Shown here in pieces: positions 1-7,925 of a stretch of 64,000 nucleotides of DNA. Source of the stretch: JALZKA01 sp963721645. Its GTDB lineage: Bacteria > Actinomycetota > Thermoleophilia > Solirubrobacterales > 70-9. The notes beneath the pieces are model-generated. The model was not told the origin of the DNA, did not search any database, and saw only the letters and a list, made by a program, of their open reading frames with translations. Positions within the stretch are counted from its first letter, which is position 1. The number at the start of each line of letters is the position of its first letter. The DNA lies in assembly GCA_963721645.1 (NCBI GenBank), contig CAVRJK010000002.1:1426001-1490000 (forward strand), written 5' to 3'. A program made the translations under genes and the position numbers.

Positions 1-129
1 CACCTCAGCCTGGGCACGGTGATCTGGGCGACGATCATCTACGCCAACACAACGCTGATGGCGATCCCCGCGCCGCGCTCGGCCCGACTGCCGCACCGCG
101 ACGCGACCGGAGAGGCGGCAACGGTCTGA
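1..129 (+). CDS. ctaA: Heme A synthase (CtaA/COX15), C-terminal end
   Basis: Open reading frame entering from the left edge; only the last 42 codons are in the window, ending in TGA. The residues start HLSLGTVIWATIIYANTTLM, which looks like the last membrane helix of CtaA/COX15, including the conserved His at its head that serves as a heme ligand in the family, followed by a polar tail. CtaA oxidises heme O to heme A in the membrane. The stop overlaps the ATG of ctaB (TGATG), so the two heme-modifying enzymes are translationally coupled. The assignment rests on the short helix pattern plus the neighbour. Confidence 0.72.
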   Translation, partial: HLSLGTVIWATIIYANTTLMAIPAPRSARLPHRDATGEAATV

Positions 130-1052
130 TGGAGTCCGCGACAGCGACACGCGACGCAGGCCTCGGATACGGCGCAGAGGCGCGGCCCACCTTCATGGCC
201 CACGTGCGCGACTACATCGCGCTCACCAAGCCGCGCATCATCTCGCTTCTCCTGGTCACGACCGTCGCAACGATGGTCGTTGCGATGCCGGAGGGCCTCG
301 CCCTGTCGACCGTCCTTTGGACGATGCTCGGCGGCTACCTCGCCGCAGGCGGAGCCGGCGCGATCAACCACTATCTCGACCGGGAGCGGGACGCCCGGAT
401 GGCAAGGACACGCTCCCGGCCGCTCGTGTCCGGGCGAATCGAGCCGGTGCACGGGCTCGTGTTCGGGATCGTTCTCGGGGTCCTTGCCTTCGTCCAGCTT
501 GCGATCACCGTGAACATGCTGGCCGCCGTCCTGGCGATGACGGGCCTCCTCGGGTACGTCTTCGTCTACACGATGTGGCTGAAGCCGCTGACGCCTCAAA
601 ACATCGTGATCGGCGGCGCAGCGGGAGCGGTGCCGCCCCTGGTGGGCTGGGCCGCAGCGACGGGCAGCCTCACCCTCGACTCCCTCTATCCGTTTGCGAT
701 CGTCTTCATGTGGACCCCGCCTCACTTCTGGGCGTTGTCGCTCCTCATCAAGGACGACTACGCGCGGACCGGCGTGCCGATGATGCCCGTCGTCCGGGGC
801 GAGGAGTCAACGCGGCGCCAGATCATCGTCTACTCGGTACTCCTGGTCGCCCTGACGCTCGCACCGGTCGCAACCGGGCTCTTCGGAGGCATCTACCTCG
901 CGGCGGCTCTCGTGCTCGGCGGCACCTTTTTGGCCCTCGCCGTCCGGCTCCTGCGCTCACCCTCTCGCAAGGCGGCCCTTCGCCTCTACCTCTCGTCGCT
1001 CGCCTACCTCGCGCTCCTCTTTACCGCGATGGCCATCGACCGGGCCGTATAG
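129..1052 (+). CDS. ctaB: Protoheme IX farnesyltransferase (heme O synthase)
   Basis: 307 aa polytopic UbiA-superfamily prenyltransferase that adds a farnesyl group to heme B to make heme O, the first step toward heme A of the oxidase encoded 4 kb away. The first Asp-rich motif is clear at about residues 76-90 (NHYLDRERDARMARTRSRPL), and the second loop carries FMWTPPHFWALSLLIKDDY, the typical heme-O-synthase signature. About nine hydrophobic helices follow. The length is normal for the family. The ATG shares one base with the ctaA stop. The assignment is secure. Confidence 0.95.
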   Translation: MESATATRDAGLGYGAEARPTFMAHVRDYIALTKPRIISLLLVTTVATMVVAMPEGLALSTVLWTMLGGYLAAGGAGAINHYLDRERDARMARTRSRPLVSGRIEPVHGLVFGIVLGVLAFVQLAITVNMLAAVLAMTGLLGYVFVYTMWLKPLTPQNIVIGGAAGAVPPLVGWAAATGSLTLDSLYPFAIVFMWTPPHFWALSLLIKDDYARTGVPMMPVVRGEESTRRQIIVYSVLLVALTLAPVATGLFGGIYLAAALVLGGTFLALAVRLLRSPSRKAALRLYLSSLAYLALLFTAMAIDRAV

Positions 1053-1064
1053 AGTTCCGCACCA

Positions 1065-1175
1065 ATGGACAGGCGACTCGCTGACAAGAATCTCCGGACC
1101 GGCCTATTCGCGGCGGCCATTGCCGTCGGAGTGTTCGCACTCGCATTCGTGTTCGCGACCTACTACCTCTCATAA
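1065..1175 (+). CDS. 36-aa single-helix membrane protein
   Basis: Small ORF in the gap after ctaB: ATG at 1065, TAA at 1173-1175, and the next gene starts at the base after it. The product has a basic N-terminus (MDRRLADKNLRTG) and one hydrophobic helix (LFAAAIAVGVFALAFVFATY), so an N-in single-pass inner-membrane peptide is expected. It fills the space between ctaB and the next gene without slack, as a real cistron would. Its shape resembles small accessory subunits or the anchor of oxidase assembly factors, but I recognise no family. A role in oxidase assembly is inferred from position only. Confidence 0.6.
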   Translation: MDRRLADKNLRTGLFAAAIAVGVFALAFVFATYYLS

Positions 1176-1448
1176 ATGACTGAGGAAGAAGCACCAGCGA
1201 CGGAACTCGTATACGTGCCCGAGCCCTCGTGGGACCCGCCACTCCTGGCAATGGGGCTCGCCGCAGTCGTGGCCGGGATCTTCGTCTGGTGGCCCTACGG
1301 AGTCATCGGCGGCATCGTCGCGCTCGCGGCGGCCGTACGGATGTATCGCGGCATTCAGGACAACGTGGAGCGCCTACCGCGCCGCCAGAAGCTGACCACG
1401 GCGGTACTTCCCGCCGTTCGCCGCAAAGACTCTCAGACCGGCGCCTGA
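1176..1448 (+). CDS. Small membrane protein, possible cytochrome oxidase subunit IV-like
   Basis: 90 aa. ATG directly abuts the stop of the preceding 36-aa ORF. A short acidic N-terminus ends in PEPSWDPP, followed by two close hydrophobic segments (LLAMGLAAVVAGIFVWWPYG and VIGGIVALAAAVRMYRGI) and a basic cytoplasmic tail. Size and topology resemble the small subunit IV proteins of actinobacterial aa3 oxidases, and the gene follows ctaA-ctaB. No diagnostic motif is present, so subunit IV is an inference from size and context. Confidence 0.65.
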   Translation: MTEEEAPATELVYVPEPSWDPPLLAMGLAAVVAGIFVWWPYGVIGGIVALAAAVRMYRGIQDNVERLPRRQKLTTAVLPAVRRKDSQTGA

Positions 1449-1464
1449 GCGCCGCAGGCACGCT

Positions 1465-1887
1465 CTAGGCGTGCGAAGCCTCTGACTCAGGCGACTCCAT
1501 GCTCGACGTGGCGCCGTCGGACGTCCACACGCGCATGATGTCCCGCATCGAAAGCACGCCGACGAGCTGGCCGCCCTCTACGACGACAAGGTGGCGGATG
1601 TGGCGCCGCGACATCTCGACTGCCGCGCGCTCGAGGCTCCAGTTGGGCGAAGCCGAGATGATCGTTCCCGAGAAGTGGTCTCCGACCCGCTCGGTGTCGG
1701 GATCCTCGCCCCTGCCGAGCGAGATCAGAATGTCGCGCTCACTCAGAACGCCGGGCGCCGGCAGCTCCTCGTCGATCACGACCGCGGCCCCCACTTCGCG
1801 GTCGGTCATCTTCTGCGCGGCTTCGCGGAGGGTGTGTCCCGGCCCGACGGTCAAGACCACTCCAGACATTCCGTCCCTGACCTCCAT
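1465..1887 (-). CDS. CBS-domain pair protein
   Basis: 140 aa made of two CBS motifs: the first about residues 8-60 (TLREAAQKMTDREVGAAVVI followed by GVLSERDIL), the second about 70-125 (SLERAAVEMSRRHIRHLVVV followed by GVLSMRDIM). Such stand-alone pairs bind adenine nucleotides and act as energy sensors. The start at 1887 is preceded by a GGGAG-type ribosome site about 10 bases upstream; the frame stays open further upstream but has no better start. It is divergent from the cytochrome c gene at 2012, with a 124-base shared promoter region. No partner domain is fused, so the target is unknown. Confidence 0.85.
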   Translation of the reverse strand: MEVRDGMSGVVLTVGPGHTLREAAQKMTDREVGAAVVIDEELPAPGVLSERDILISLGRGEDPDTERVGDHFSGTIISASPNWSLERAAVEMSRRHIRHLVVVEGGQLVGVLSMRDIMRVWTSDGATSSMESPESEASHA

Positions 1888-2011
1888 ATGTGTTTGCTCC
1901 AGCTCCCTTCGCGTCGTCAATAGTGCGGATTGACGCGAAACATATCCCAGCTGCAGAATTTGTGCGTAGCTAGGCGCGTGAGCTGCCGCTCGGCCAGATA
2001 GGATTGCCCAC

Positions 2012-2704
2012 GTGCCAGGCCTCGTGTCAGTCGCCCGCGGGAAGGCGGTCATCGCCACCTCGCTCGCTCTCCTTGCGGGAGGGCTCGCCGCGGGCTGCGA
2101 TACGCAGGAGGAGGCCGACCTCGACCGGGGCCGCGACCTCTTCGTGAACGGCTGCGGAACCTGCCATTCACTAGCTGAGGCCAGGTCGGGCGCAACGATC
2201 GGGCCCGACCTCGATTCCTCCTTCCTCCAGGCCCGCGCCAACGGCATGGACCAGGACACGATCGAGGGCGTCGTCGAGGCCCAGATCGAAAACCCCCGCG
2301 CCGTCGCGGAGACGAACCCCAACTACACCGCTCTTTACATGCCCGCCGGCATCTTCGAGGGCTCCGATGCGCAAGACGTCGCGGCCTACGTCGCGAGCGT
2401 CGCCGGCGTCGAGGGCATCGAACCGCCGCCGCTTGGTGACGGGCAGGAGATCTTCACCTCGAGCTGCGGCGGCTGCCATGCGCTCGAGGCGGCCGGCACC
2501 GCGGGCGGCGTCGGGCCAAACCTCGACGAGGTGCTTCCCGGCCAGGACGCGAACGAGATCGAGACCTCGATCCGCAACCCGGAGGAGATGCTCTCCGCCG
2601 GCTTCGAGTCCGGCATCATGCCCGTCTTCGACGAGAACGCGATTCCCGACGAGAACCTGCAGGAACTGATCGACTACCTCATCGAGTCGACCGGCGGCCG
2701 CTAG
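2012..2704 (+). CDS. Diheme cytochrome c lipoprotein
   Basis: 230 aa starting at GTG. A signal peptide ends in the lipobox LAAGC (Cys about residue 29), so the protein should be lipid-anchored outside the membrane. Two class I cytochrome c domains follow, each with a heme site: CGTCH at about 48-52 and CGGCH at about 152-156. Methionines of the distal type occur after each (YMPAG and IMPVF). The subunit II gene in this window has no fused cytochrome c domain, so this protein is a good candidate electron donor to the aa3 oxidase. That role is inference from context. Confidence 0.88.
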   Translation: MPGLVSVARGKAVIATSLALLAGGLAAGCDTQEEADLDRGRDLFVNGCGTCHSLAEARSGATIGPDLDSSFLQARANGMDQDTIEGVVEAQIENPRAVAETNPNYTALYMPAGIFEGSDAQDVAAYVASVAGVEGIEPPPLGDGQEIFTSSCGGCHALEAAGTAGGVGPNLDEVLPGQDANEIETSIRNPEEMLSAGFESGIMPVFDENAIPDENLQELIDYLIESTGGR

Positions 2705-2790
2705 CGCGCGCTCAGACCGCCGGAGGGTCTGAAGGACAGAGGGCCGCTGAAAGAGCGAGCGGCGACCTTCCTCCTCGACCGACGTCGTCG

Positions 2791-2837
2791 ACGTGGTCGA
2801 TCCAGTTCCCGGTATCCGGGAACCAGGCGGACCACGT
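2791..2837. terminator. Bidirectional hairpin between convergent genes
   Basis: Nested inverted repeat in the 141-base gap between the cytochrome c gene and the convergent oxidase operon. The inner stem GTTCCCGG (2805-2812) pairs with CCGGGAAC (2816-2823) around a TAT loop; the outer stem ACGTGGTC (2791-2798) pairs with GACCACGT (2830-2837). There is no T-tract on either side, so an intrinsic terminator is not proven, but the position suits a transcript-end structure shared by both operons. Confidence 0.55.
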
Positions 2838-2845
2838 CCGAGGAT

Positions 2846-3491
2846 TCAGGCCGACTCGGCTTCCAGGTCGACGACGACGTGCGTGACGGGCTGAGGCAGC
2901 TCGGCACGAGCCTTCTCGATCACTCCCGACTCGAGCCAGCGCGAGCGCTGCGGCGGATGGGTGGAGATGACGACCTCGTCGGCGGGAAACACCTTCAACG
3001 CGTCCTCGATCGCCTGGTTGGGATCGTGGTGGTCTCCCAAGCGGCCCGAGACGTCCAGGCCGGCGGCGCTCATGCCCGCCAGAGACGCCTCCAGGCGTTC
3101 CCTGGCCTCCGGAATGGCCGAATCGATGTCCGAGGACCAGTGCTCGGCCGCAGAGCCTGCAAGAGGCGGCACGACGAGCAGGATCTCCGAGCGCGTCTCG
3201 CCGTCCAGGCGGGCCGTGAGGGCGTCGAGGAGGGCTTTCCCGCCCACCGTCTCGTTTGCGACGACCAGAACGCGGTGGACGCCGTCGTCGGGCACGGGTG
3301 CGACCTCGGCGTCGCGGGGCTCAAGCGCGCGGTAGCGCTGGTAGAGGTAGCCGATCCCCGCGCCGATCTCGATGCCGAACAGGATCGCCCCGGCCAGGGG
3401 GTCGATCGACCACCGCGAGCAGGATCACCGGGATCATCGCGATCCCGACGACCAGGACGACCTTGAACATCAGATCCTCGGTGATCTTCAC
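2846..3491 (-). CDS. Membrane-anchored UspA-like protein (frameshifted)
   Basis: Read with one frameshift near 3401-3411, the product is about 214 aa: a GTG start at 3491, two hydrophobic segments (VVLVVGIAMIPVILLAVV and AGAILFGIEIGAGIGYLY), then a UspA-like alpha/beta domain beginning RVLVVANETVGGKALLDAL. It ends with DEVVISTHPPQRSRWLESGV and PVTHVVVD. The same C-terminal pattern ends the usp-like gene at 4143-5105. It lies 21 bases after ctaE and is the last gene of the oxidase operon. The corrected length equals the observed length minus one base, so a single extra base explains the break. A role tied to the oxidase is inferred from position. Confidence 0.72.
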
Positions 3492-3512
3492 AAGGTCACC
3501 TTGGCAGGTGCC

Positions 3513-4143
3513 CTAAAGGATGTAGACAGTTACGAAGACGACTGATCCACATGACGTCTACGAAGTGCCAGTAGATCCCCGGCACCTCGACACCCAGGTG
3601 GTCCTTGGCGGCGGTGCCGAAGTGACCCTTGTAAGCGCGGATGTTCGCAAAAGTGAGAAGCAGGAGCCCAACGAAGACGTGGGCGCCGTGTAGGCCGGTG
3701 AGGCCGTAGAAGATCGAACCGAAGGCGCCGTCACGCGCCGAGAAGCCGATGTGTACGTACTCGTTGATCTGGATGAAGAGGAATGTGGCGCCCAGAAGCC
3801 AGGTCGCCGTGAGGCCCAGCTGCATCGCGAGGCGGTTGCCCTTCTTGGCGGCTTCGAGCGCCAGGTGGATCGTGAAGCTCGATGAGATCAGAATCGCCGT
3901 GTTGACGCCGGCTACCGCAACGGGCAACTCGTATGGCTCAGGCGGCCACGGGCCCTGGTTGGCGACGACGCGGATGAAGAAGTAGGAGGCAAAGAAGGCA
4001 CCGAAAAGCATGATCTCCGAGACGATGAAGAGCAGGATCCCGAGCGTCTGGCGATCGATCCGCGAGCTCTGGTGAGCCTCGGGCGGACCGTGATGCTCGT
4101 GTTCTTGCGTGTGCCCGCCCGCTGCGACAGATGCGGATTCCAT
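3513..4143 (-). CDS. ctaE: Cytochrome c oxidase subunit III (frameshifted near its end)
   Basis: Subunit III of the aa3 heme-copper oxidase, a polytopic membrane protein with five helices beginning about residue 35 (LGILLFIVSEIMLFGAFFAS). The conserved closing segment is split: WHFVDVMWI is in one frame and VVFVTVYIL plus TAG in the next. One extra base near 3541-3545 explains this; removing it gives 209 aa, a normal length. The N-terminus is His-rich (QEHEHHGPPEAH). The ATG shares one base with the stop of the upstream usp-like gene (TGATG). The break is more likely a sequencing error than inactivation because all the rest is intact. Confidence 0.88.
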
Positions 4144-5105
4144 CAGTGCGCCTCCCCTGCGGTATCTGCGACGGCAACGCCTTCGTGGTGCTCGTGGCCG
4201 ACCGCCTCGGATGCGTGCGCCTCCGGCACCGCCGGAGGCGCGACGTCGCCACCCGCCTCGACGTGCTCGACCGGCTTGTCCGTGATGTCGTGGACGCGGT
4301 CGATAAGACCTTCTTCAAGCCAGACGGACTGCTCGCCGGCAAGCGTCGAGATCAGGATCTCGTCGATGCGGTAGTGCTCGACGGCGTTCTGGACGGCTGC
4401 GAAGGGCGCCGGGCTCATGGGCTGGCCGGTGGCGTCGATGTCCGCGCGATACATCTCGGCGAGGGTGCGGGCGAGGCGCTCGCACACCTCCTCGCGCGAG
4501 AGCTGCCCTGAGCGCGGGCAGATGAAGGTGTAGCGGTGCGGGCTCTCGGCGGCGCGCGACTTGAGGCGGCCCAGCAGATCGCGTGAGGCGACGGTCTGAG
4601 TGGCCACCACGAGCGTATGGGTGACGTCCCATCGCACCGCGTCGTCGTCCAGGCGAACCGGCACGTGGGTAATCGGCACCTCGAAGGCTCCCTGCGCCCA
4701 ATCGACGAGGTTGCGGCGCACCAGGCCGTAGCGCGACTCGGAGAGACACGAGAGCAAGACCTCGGCCGGCTCGTAGGCACGGATCGAGTCGTCGAGGGCA
4801 AGGAGCGGGTCGGGATCCATGACGGCGCCCTCGGCCTCAATGCCGAACTCGGCAAAAACGGACTGGGTGACCTCGACGCGGCTGCGCGCCGCATCGAGCA
4901 GCTCCGCCCGGTCGACGATCTGTCCTGCGATCGGCTGGTTCTGAGGAGCGGCGATCGCTACGCGCTCAGCACCCGCCTCGATCCGCTCACGGACCTGCGC
5001 GAGGAGCTTCCGCCCACCCGCGACCTCGTTCAAGAAGACGAGGACAGTGCCTCCGGAGACGTCGGGCGCCGCGCCCGTTGCGCCGTTGTGGGCAGCGTCG
5101 GTCAC
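4143..5105 (-). CDS. UspA-like tandem-domain protein in oxidase operon
   Basis: 320 aa. The GTG start at 5105 overlaps the ctaD stop (GTGA) and the stop overlaps the ctaE start, so it is translated in step with oxidase subunits. Two related alpha/beta halves are visible: one starts TVLVFLNEVAGGRKLLAQV (about residue 18), the other HTLVVATQTVASRDLLGRL (about 155). The end DEILISTLAGEQSVWLEEGL and PVEHVEAG matches the tail of the membrane-anchored paralogue at 2846-3491. The C-terminus is His/Glu-rich (EAVGHEHHEG). It is cytoplasmic, with no signal peptide. A nucleotide-binding or stress role is suggested by the fold; no substrate can be named. Confidence 0.8.
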   Translation of the reverse strand: MTDAAHNGATGAAPDVSGGTVLVFLNEVAGGRKLLAQVRERIEAGAERVAIAAPQNQPIAGQIVDRAELLDAARSRVEVTQSVFAEFGIEAEGAVMDPDPLLALDDSIRAYEPAEVLLSCLSESRYGLVRRNLVDWAQGAFEVPITHVPVRLDDDAVRWDVTHTLVVATQTVASRDLLGRLKSRAAESPHRYTFICPRSGQLSREEVCERLARTLAEMYRADIDATGQPMSPAPFAAVQNAVEHYRIDEILISTLAGEQSVWLEEGLIDRVHDITDKPVEHVEAGGDVAPPAVPEAHASEAVGHEHHEGVAVADTAGEAH

Positions 5106-7024
5106 GTCGATGCGCCCGTCGTGGTGCTGACAGTTGCCGGTTCGGGCTCGGCCACGTCGTGGCCTTCCTCGCCGGCCATGATCGCGTGGCGGGCGCCGGG
5201 CACGCCGAACTCGTACGGGCCGCCGACGACACGCGGGATCTCGTCGAAGTTGTAGACCGGCGGCGGCGAGGTGACAAGCCACTCGATCGTCTTCGCGCGC
5301 CACGGGTTGTCGCCCGCCTTCGGGCCCCACTTCCAGCTGACCACCACGTTGTAGATGAAGACCAGCTGCGCGAGGCCGAGGACGAAGGAGAAGATCGTGA
5401 TCACGAGGTTCCAGTTGCCGAACTGCTCCGCGTAGTCGGCAACGCGACGCGGCATGCCCTCGAGACCGATCCAGTGCATCGGTACGAAGGTGCCGAGCAT
5501 TCCGGTCAGCGTCAGCCAGAAGTGCACCCGGCCAAGCCGCTCGTCGTACATGCGCCCCGTCATCTTCGGGAACCAGTGATAGATCCCGGCAAAGATCGTG
5601 AAGACCGAGCCTCCGAACAGCACGAAGTGGATGTGGGCGACGATGAAGTAGGTGTCCGACATGTGGATGTCGAGCGGAACCATGCCCAGCATCACGCCCG
5701 AGATCCCGCCCACGACGAAGGTCACGATGAACCCCAGCGAGAACAGCATGGAGGTCGATTTCAAATGGAGTACGGAATCGAAAAGCGTGGCTAACCAGCT
5801 GAATATCTTGATTCCGGTCGGCACCGCGATGAGCAGGGTCGTGATCATCATCGGCACGCGCAGCCAGCTGAACATGCCCGAGACGAACATGTGGTGCGCC
5901 CACACCGTGTAGGAGAGGACGACGATGCCGATCAGGGCGAGCGCCATCAGGCGGTAGCCGAAGATCGGTTTACGGGCGTGAGTGGACAGGACTTCGGAGA
6001 TGATCCCGAAGCCGGGCAGCATCATGATGTAGACGGCCGGGTGGGAGTAGAACCAGAAGATGTGCTGGTAGGAGAGAACGTCGCCGCCCGTCGCCTCGTT
6101 GAAGAAGTTGGTGTGGAGCGCGCGGTCGAAGAGGACCATGAACTGGACGCCGGCGATGAACGGCGTCGCCGCGACAACGAGGAGCGAGGTCGAGAGGTTC
6201 GCCCAGACCAGGAGCGGCATGCGCCAAAAAGTCATTCCGGGCGCACGCATCGTGATGATTGTCACGAGGAAGTTGAGGGCGGTCGCCACCGACGAAGCGC
6301 CGGCGAACTGCACCCCCAGGTTGAAGAACGACTGGCCTAACGGCGCTCCGGTCGAAAGCGGTGCGTAGCCCGTCCAGCCCGCGTCGAAGGCGCCGCCGGG
6401 CACGAAGTATGAGGCTAGGAAGAGGATGCCCGCCATCGGCAGCATCCAGAAAGAGAGGGCGTTCAGGCGCGGGAACGCCATATCCGGCGCACCGATCATC
6501 AGTGGCAAGACGTAGTTCGCGATCCCGGCGAAGACCGGGATGATGAACAGGAAGATCATGAACGCGGCGTGCGTTGAGAACAGGCCGTTGTAGAAGCCCG
6601 GATCGACGACCTGGGTGCCCGGCTGGGCGAGCTCGGCGCGGACCGCCATCGCGGCGAGACCGCCGACGATGAAGAAGAAGAAGGTGGTGACGATGTACTG
6701 GATGCCGATCACCTTGTGATCGGTGTTGAAGCGGAAGTAGTCCTTCCATTCCTTGGCCCCGTGCTGAGCGTGGTCCTCGGGAATCGTCGGTGCGCCGCCG
6801 GCCCAGCGGAACCAGTACGAGAAGCAGCCCATGCCGACCAGGAAGCCGAGCGGAGCGGTGATCCCCGGCACGATCACGTGCGGGTAGCCGGTTTGCTCGG
6901 TCTGGAAGATCTCGAGGCCCGACACCGCGCGTAGCGCCACGACGAGGCCGAAGCCGAAGGCGCCGCCGACGACGAAACCGAAGAGCGCCCGGATCATGCC
7001 GGGGTTCCGCCAGAGGACGTTCAT
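5102..7024 (-). CDS. ctaD: Cytochrome c oxidase subunit I, A2-type
   Basis: 640 aa catalytic subunit of a heme-copper oxidase that reduces O2 and pumps protons. Low-spin heme ligands are His152 (STHAAFM) and His466 (HIHFVLFGG); CuB ligands are His328 and the His377-His378 pair (VWAHHMF). The helix VI sequence is FYSHPAVY: the Glu of A1-type enzymes is absent and a Tyr-Ser pair replaces it, which is the hallmark of A2-type oxidases such as caa3 of Rhodothermus. An N-terminal extension of about 95 residues carries two additional helices before the usual start. It overlaps ctaC by ATGA upstream and the usp-like gene by GTGA downstream. Confidence 0.96.
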   Translation of the reverse strand: MNVLWRNPGMIRALFGFVVGGAFGFGLVVALRAVSGLEIFQTEQTGYPHVIVPGITAPLGFLVGMGCFSYWFRWAGGAPTIPEDHAQHGAKEWKDYFRFNTDHKVIGIQYIVTTFFFFIVGGLAAMAVRAELAQPGTQVVDPGFYNGLFSTHAAFMIFLFIIPVFAGIANYVLPLMIGAPDMAFPRLNALSFWMLPMAGILFLASYFVPGGAFDAGWTGYAPLSTGAPLGQSFFNLGVQFAGASSVATALNFLVTIITMRAPGMTFWRMPLLVWANLSTSLLVVAATPFIAGVQFMVLFDRALHTNFFNEATGGDVLSYQHIFWFYSHPAVYIMMLPGFGIISEVLSTHARKPIFGYRLMALALIGIVVLSYTVWAHHMFVSGMFSWLRVPMMITTLLIAVPTGIKIFSWLATLFDSVLHLKSTSMLFSLGFIVTFVVGGISGVMLGMVPLDIHMSDTYFIVAHIHFVLFGGSVFTIFAGIYHWFPKMTGRMYDERLGRVHFWLTLTGMLGTFVPMHWIGLEGMPRRVADYAEQFGNWNLVITIFSFVLGLAQLVFIYNVVVSWKWGPKAGDNPWRAKTIEWLVTSPPPVYNFDEIPRVVGGPYEFGVPGARHAIMAGEEGHDVAEPEPATVSTTTGAST

Positions 7025-7818
7025 TCAGCTGCCTCCGGTTCTGCGGCGCCCGAAGCGCTCGCGTCGTCCGCCTGTGTTGAAGTTTCCGCCATCGCTGCCT
7101 CCTGCTCGGCCATCCATGCGTCGAACTCTTCCTGGGACTCGACCACGACCCTCGCCTGCATCGTCGAGTGGCCCCAACCGCAGAGCTCTGTGCAGATCAG
7201 GGTGTAGGTGCCCTCCACGTCGGGTGTTACGCGCACGACGTTGTCCACGTCCGTCGGGTTGCCCTCGGCGATGGGCACCAGGTCGCGCTTGATGCGCCAC
7301 TCGGGAACCCAGAACGAATGGAGCACCTCGAGCGCGGTCAGGTGAAGCTCGAGCTGCGTGCCTGAAGGGACATGGAACTCGTCCGAGACGACACCCGTAT
7401 CGGGGTACTCGAAGGTCCACTTGAACTGCTGCGCCGTCACGTTCACGGGAAGTTGTTCGGAAGCCTCTGCCTCGATGTCGTCGAGGATCACCCACGAGTA
7501 GGCCGCGGCGAAAAGCACGATGACCGTCGGGATCACGGTCCAGGCGATCTCGAGCCGGGTGTTGCCGTGGATCGGCTTGCCGTCCGACTCGTCGCCGGGC
7601 TTGGCGCGGTACTTGTAGATGCAGTAGCCGAGCATCACGATCACGATCGCGAAGACGAACGACGAGAGCACGATCATCACGTCCAGGAGCAGGTCGATCT
7701 CGTCCGCCTCGGCCGATCCCTGCATGCCGTTCCAGTCGGGGATCAGCATGATCACGGACTGCACGACCGTAAGGACGAGCATCAGTCCGATCAGCTTCAT
7801 ATAGGTGGCCCGGGTCAC
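7021..7818 (-). CDS. ctaC: Cytochrome c oxidase subunit II
   Basis: 265 aa. Two N-terminal helices (IGLMLVLTVVQSVIMLIP and a second starting MIVLSSFVFAIVIVMLG) anchor a cupredoxin domain. The CuA site is complete: ICTELCGWGHSTM supplies both Cys, Glu, His and Met, with the upstream His in LEVLHSFWVPEW. There is no fused cytochrome c domain; the C-terminus is an Ala/Glu-rich tail. The GTG start at 7818 gives the standard length; ATG at 7800 is a possible alternative. It is the first gene of the operon, so its promoter should lie in 7819-7925. Confidence 0.95.
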   Translation of the reverse strand: MTRATYMKLIGLMLVLTVVQSVIMLIPDWNGMQGSAEADEIDLLLDVMIVLSSFVFAIVIVMLGYCIYKYRAKPGDESDGKPIHGNTRLEIAWTVIPTVIVLFAAAYSWVILDDIEAEASEQLPVNVTAQQFKWTFEYPDTGVVSDEFHVPSGTQLELHLTALEVLHSFWVPEWRIKRDLVPIAEGNPTDVDNVVRVTPDVEGTYTLICTELCGWGHSTMQARVVVESQEEFDAWMAEQEAAMAETSTQADDASASGAAEPEAAE

Positions 7819-7925
7819 CGCGCGGCATTCTATTCAGAGAGGGCGGCGTCGGAGGCGACGATCCGCACATACGTCAGGAGCGGAGGCGCATCCGACCACG
7901 CCCAGAACCCCCCGGACCGACCGGC
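7819..7925 (-). promoter_or_regulatory. Probable promoter region of the oxidase operon
   Basis: 107-base gap between the end of a glycosyltransferase gene and the ctaC start on the same strand. It is the only non-coding space upstream of the five-gene oxidase operon. I see no clear -35/-10 pair or operator, so only the location supports the call. Confidence 0.3.

Noticed and set aside
39..725. Minus-strand open frame opposite ctaB
   Set aside because: It covers the conserved ctaB motifs in antisense and has no recognisable features.
3541..3545. Programmed +1 frameshift in ctaE and other genes
   Set aside because: The sites share no slippery codon, stop or stimulatory structure, and very different genes are affected; an indel error explains them better.
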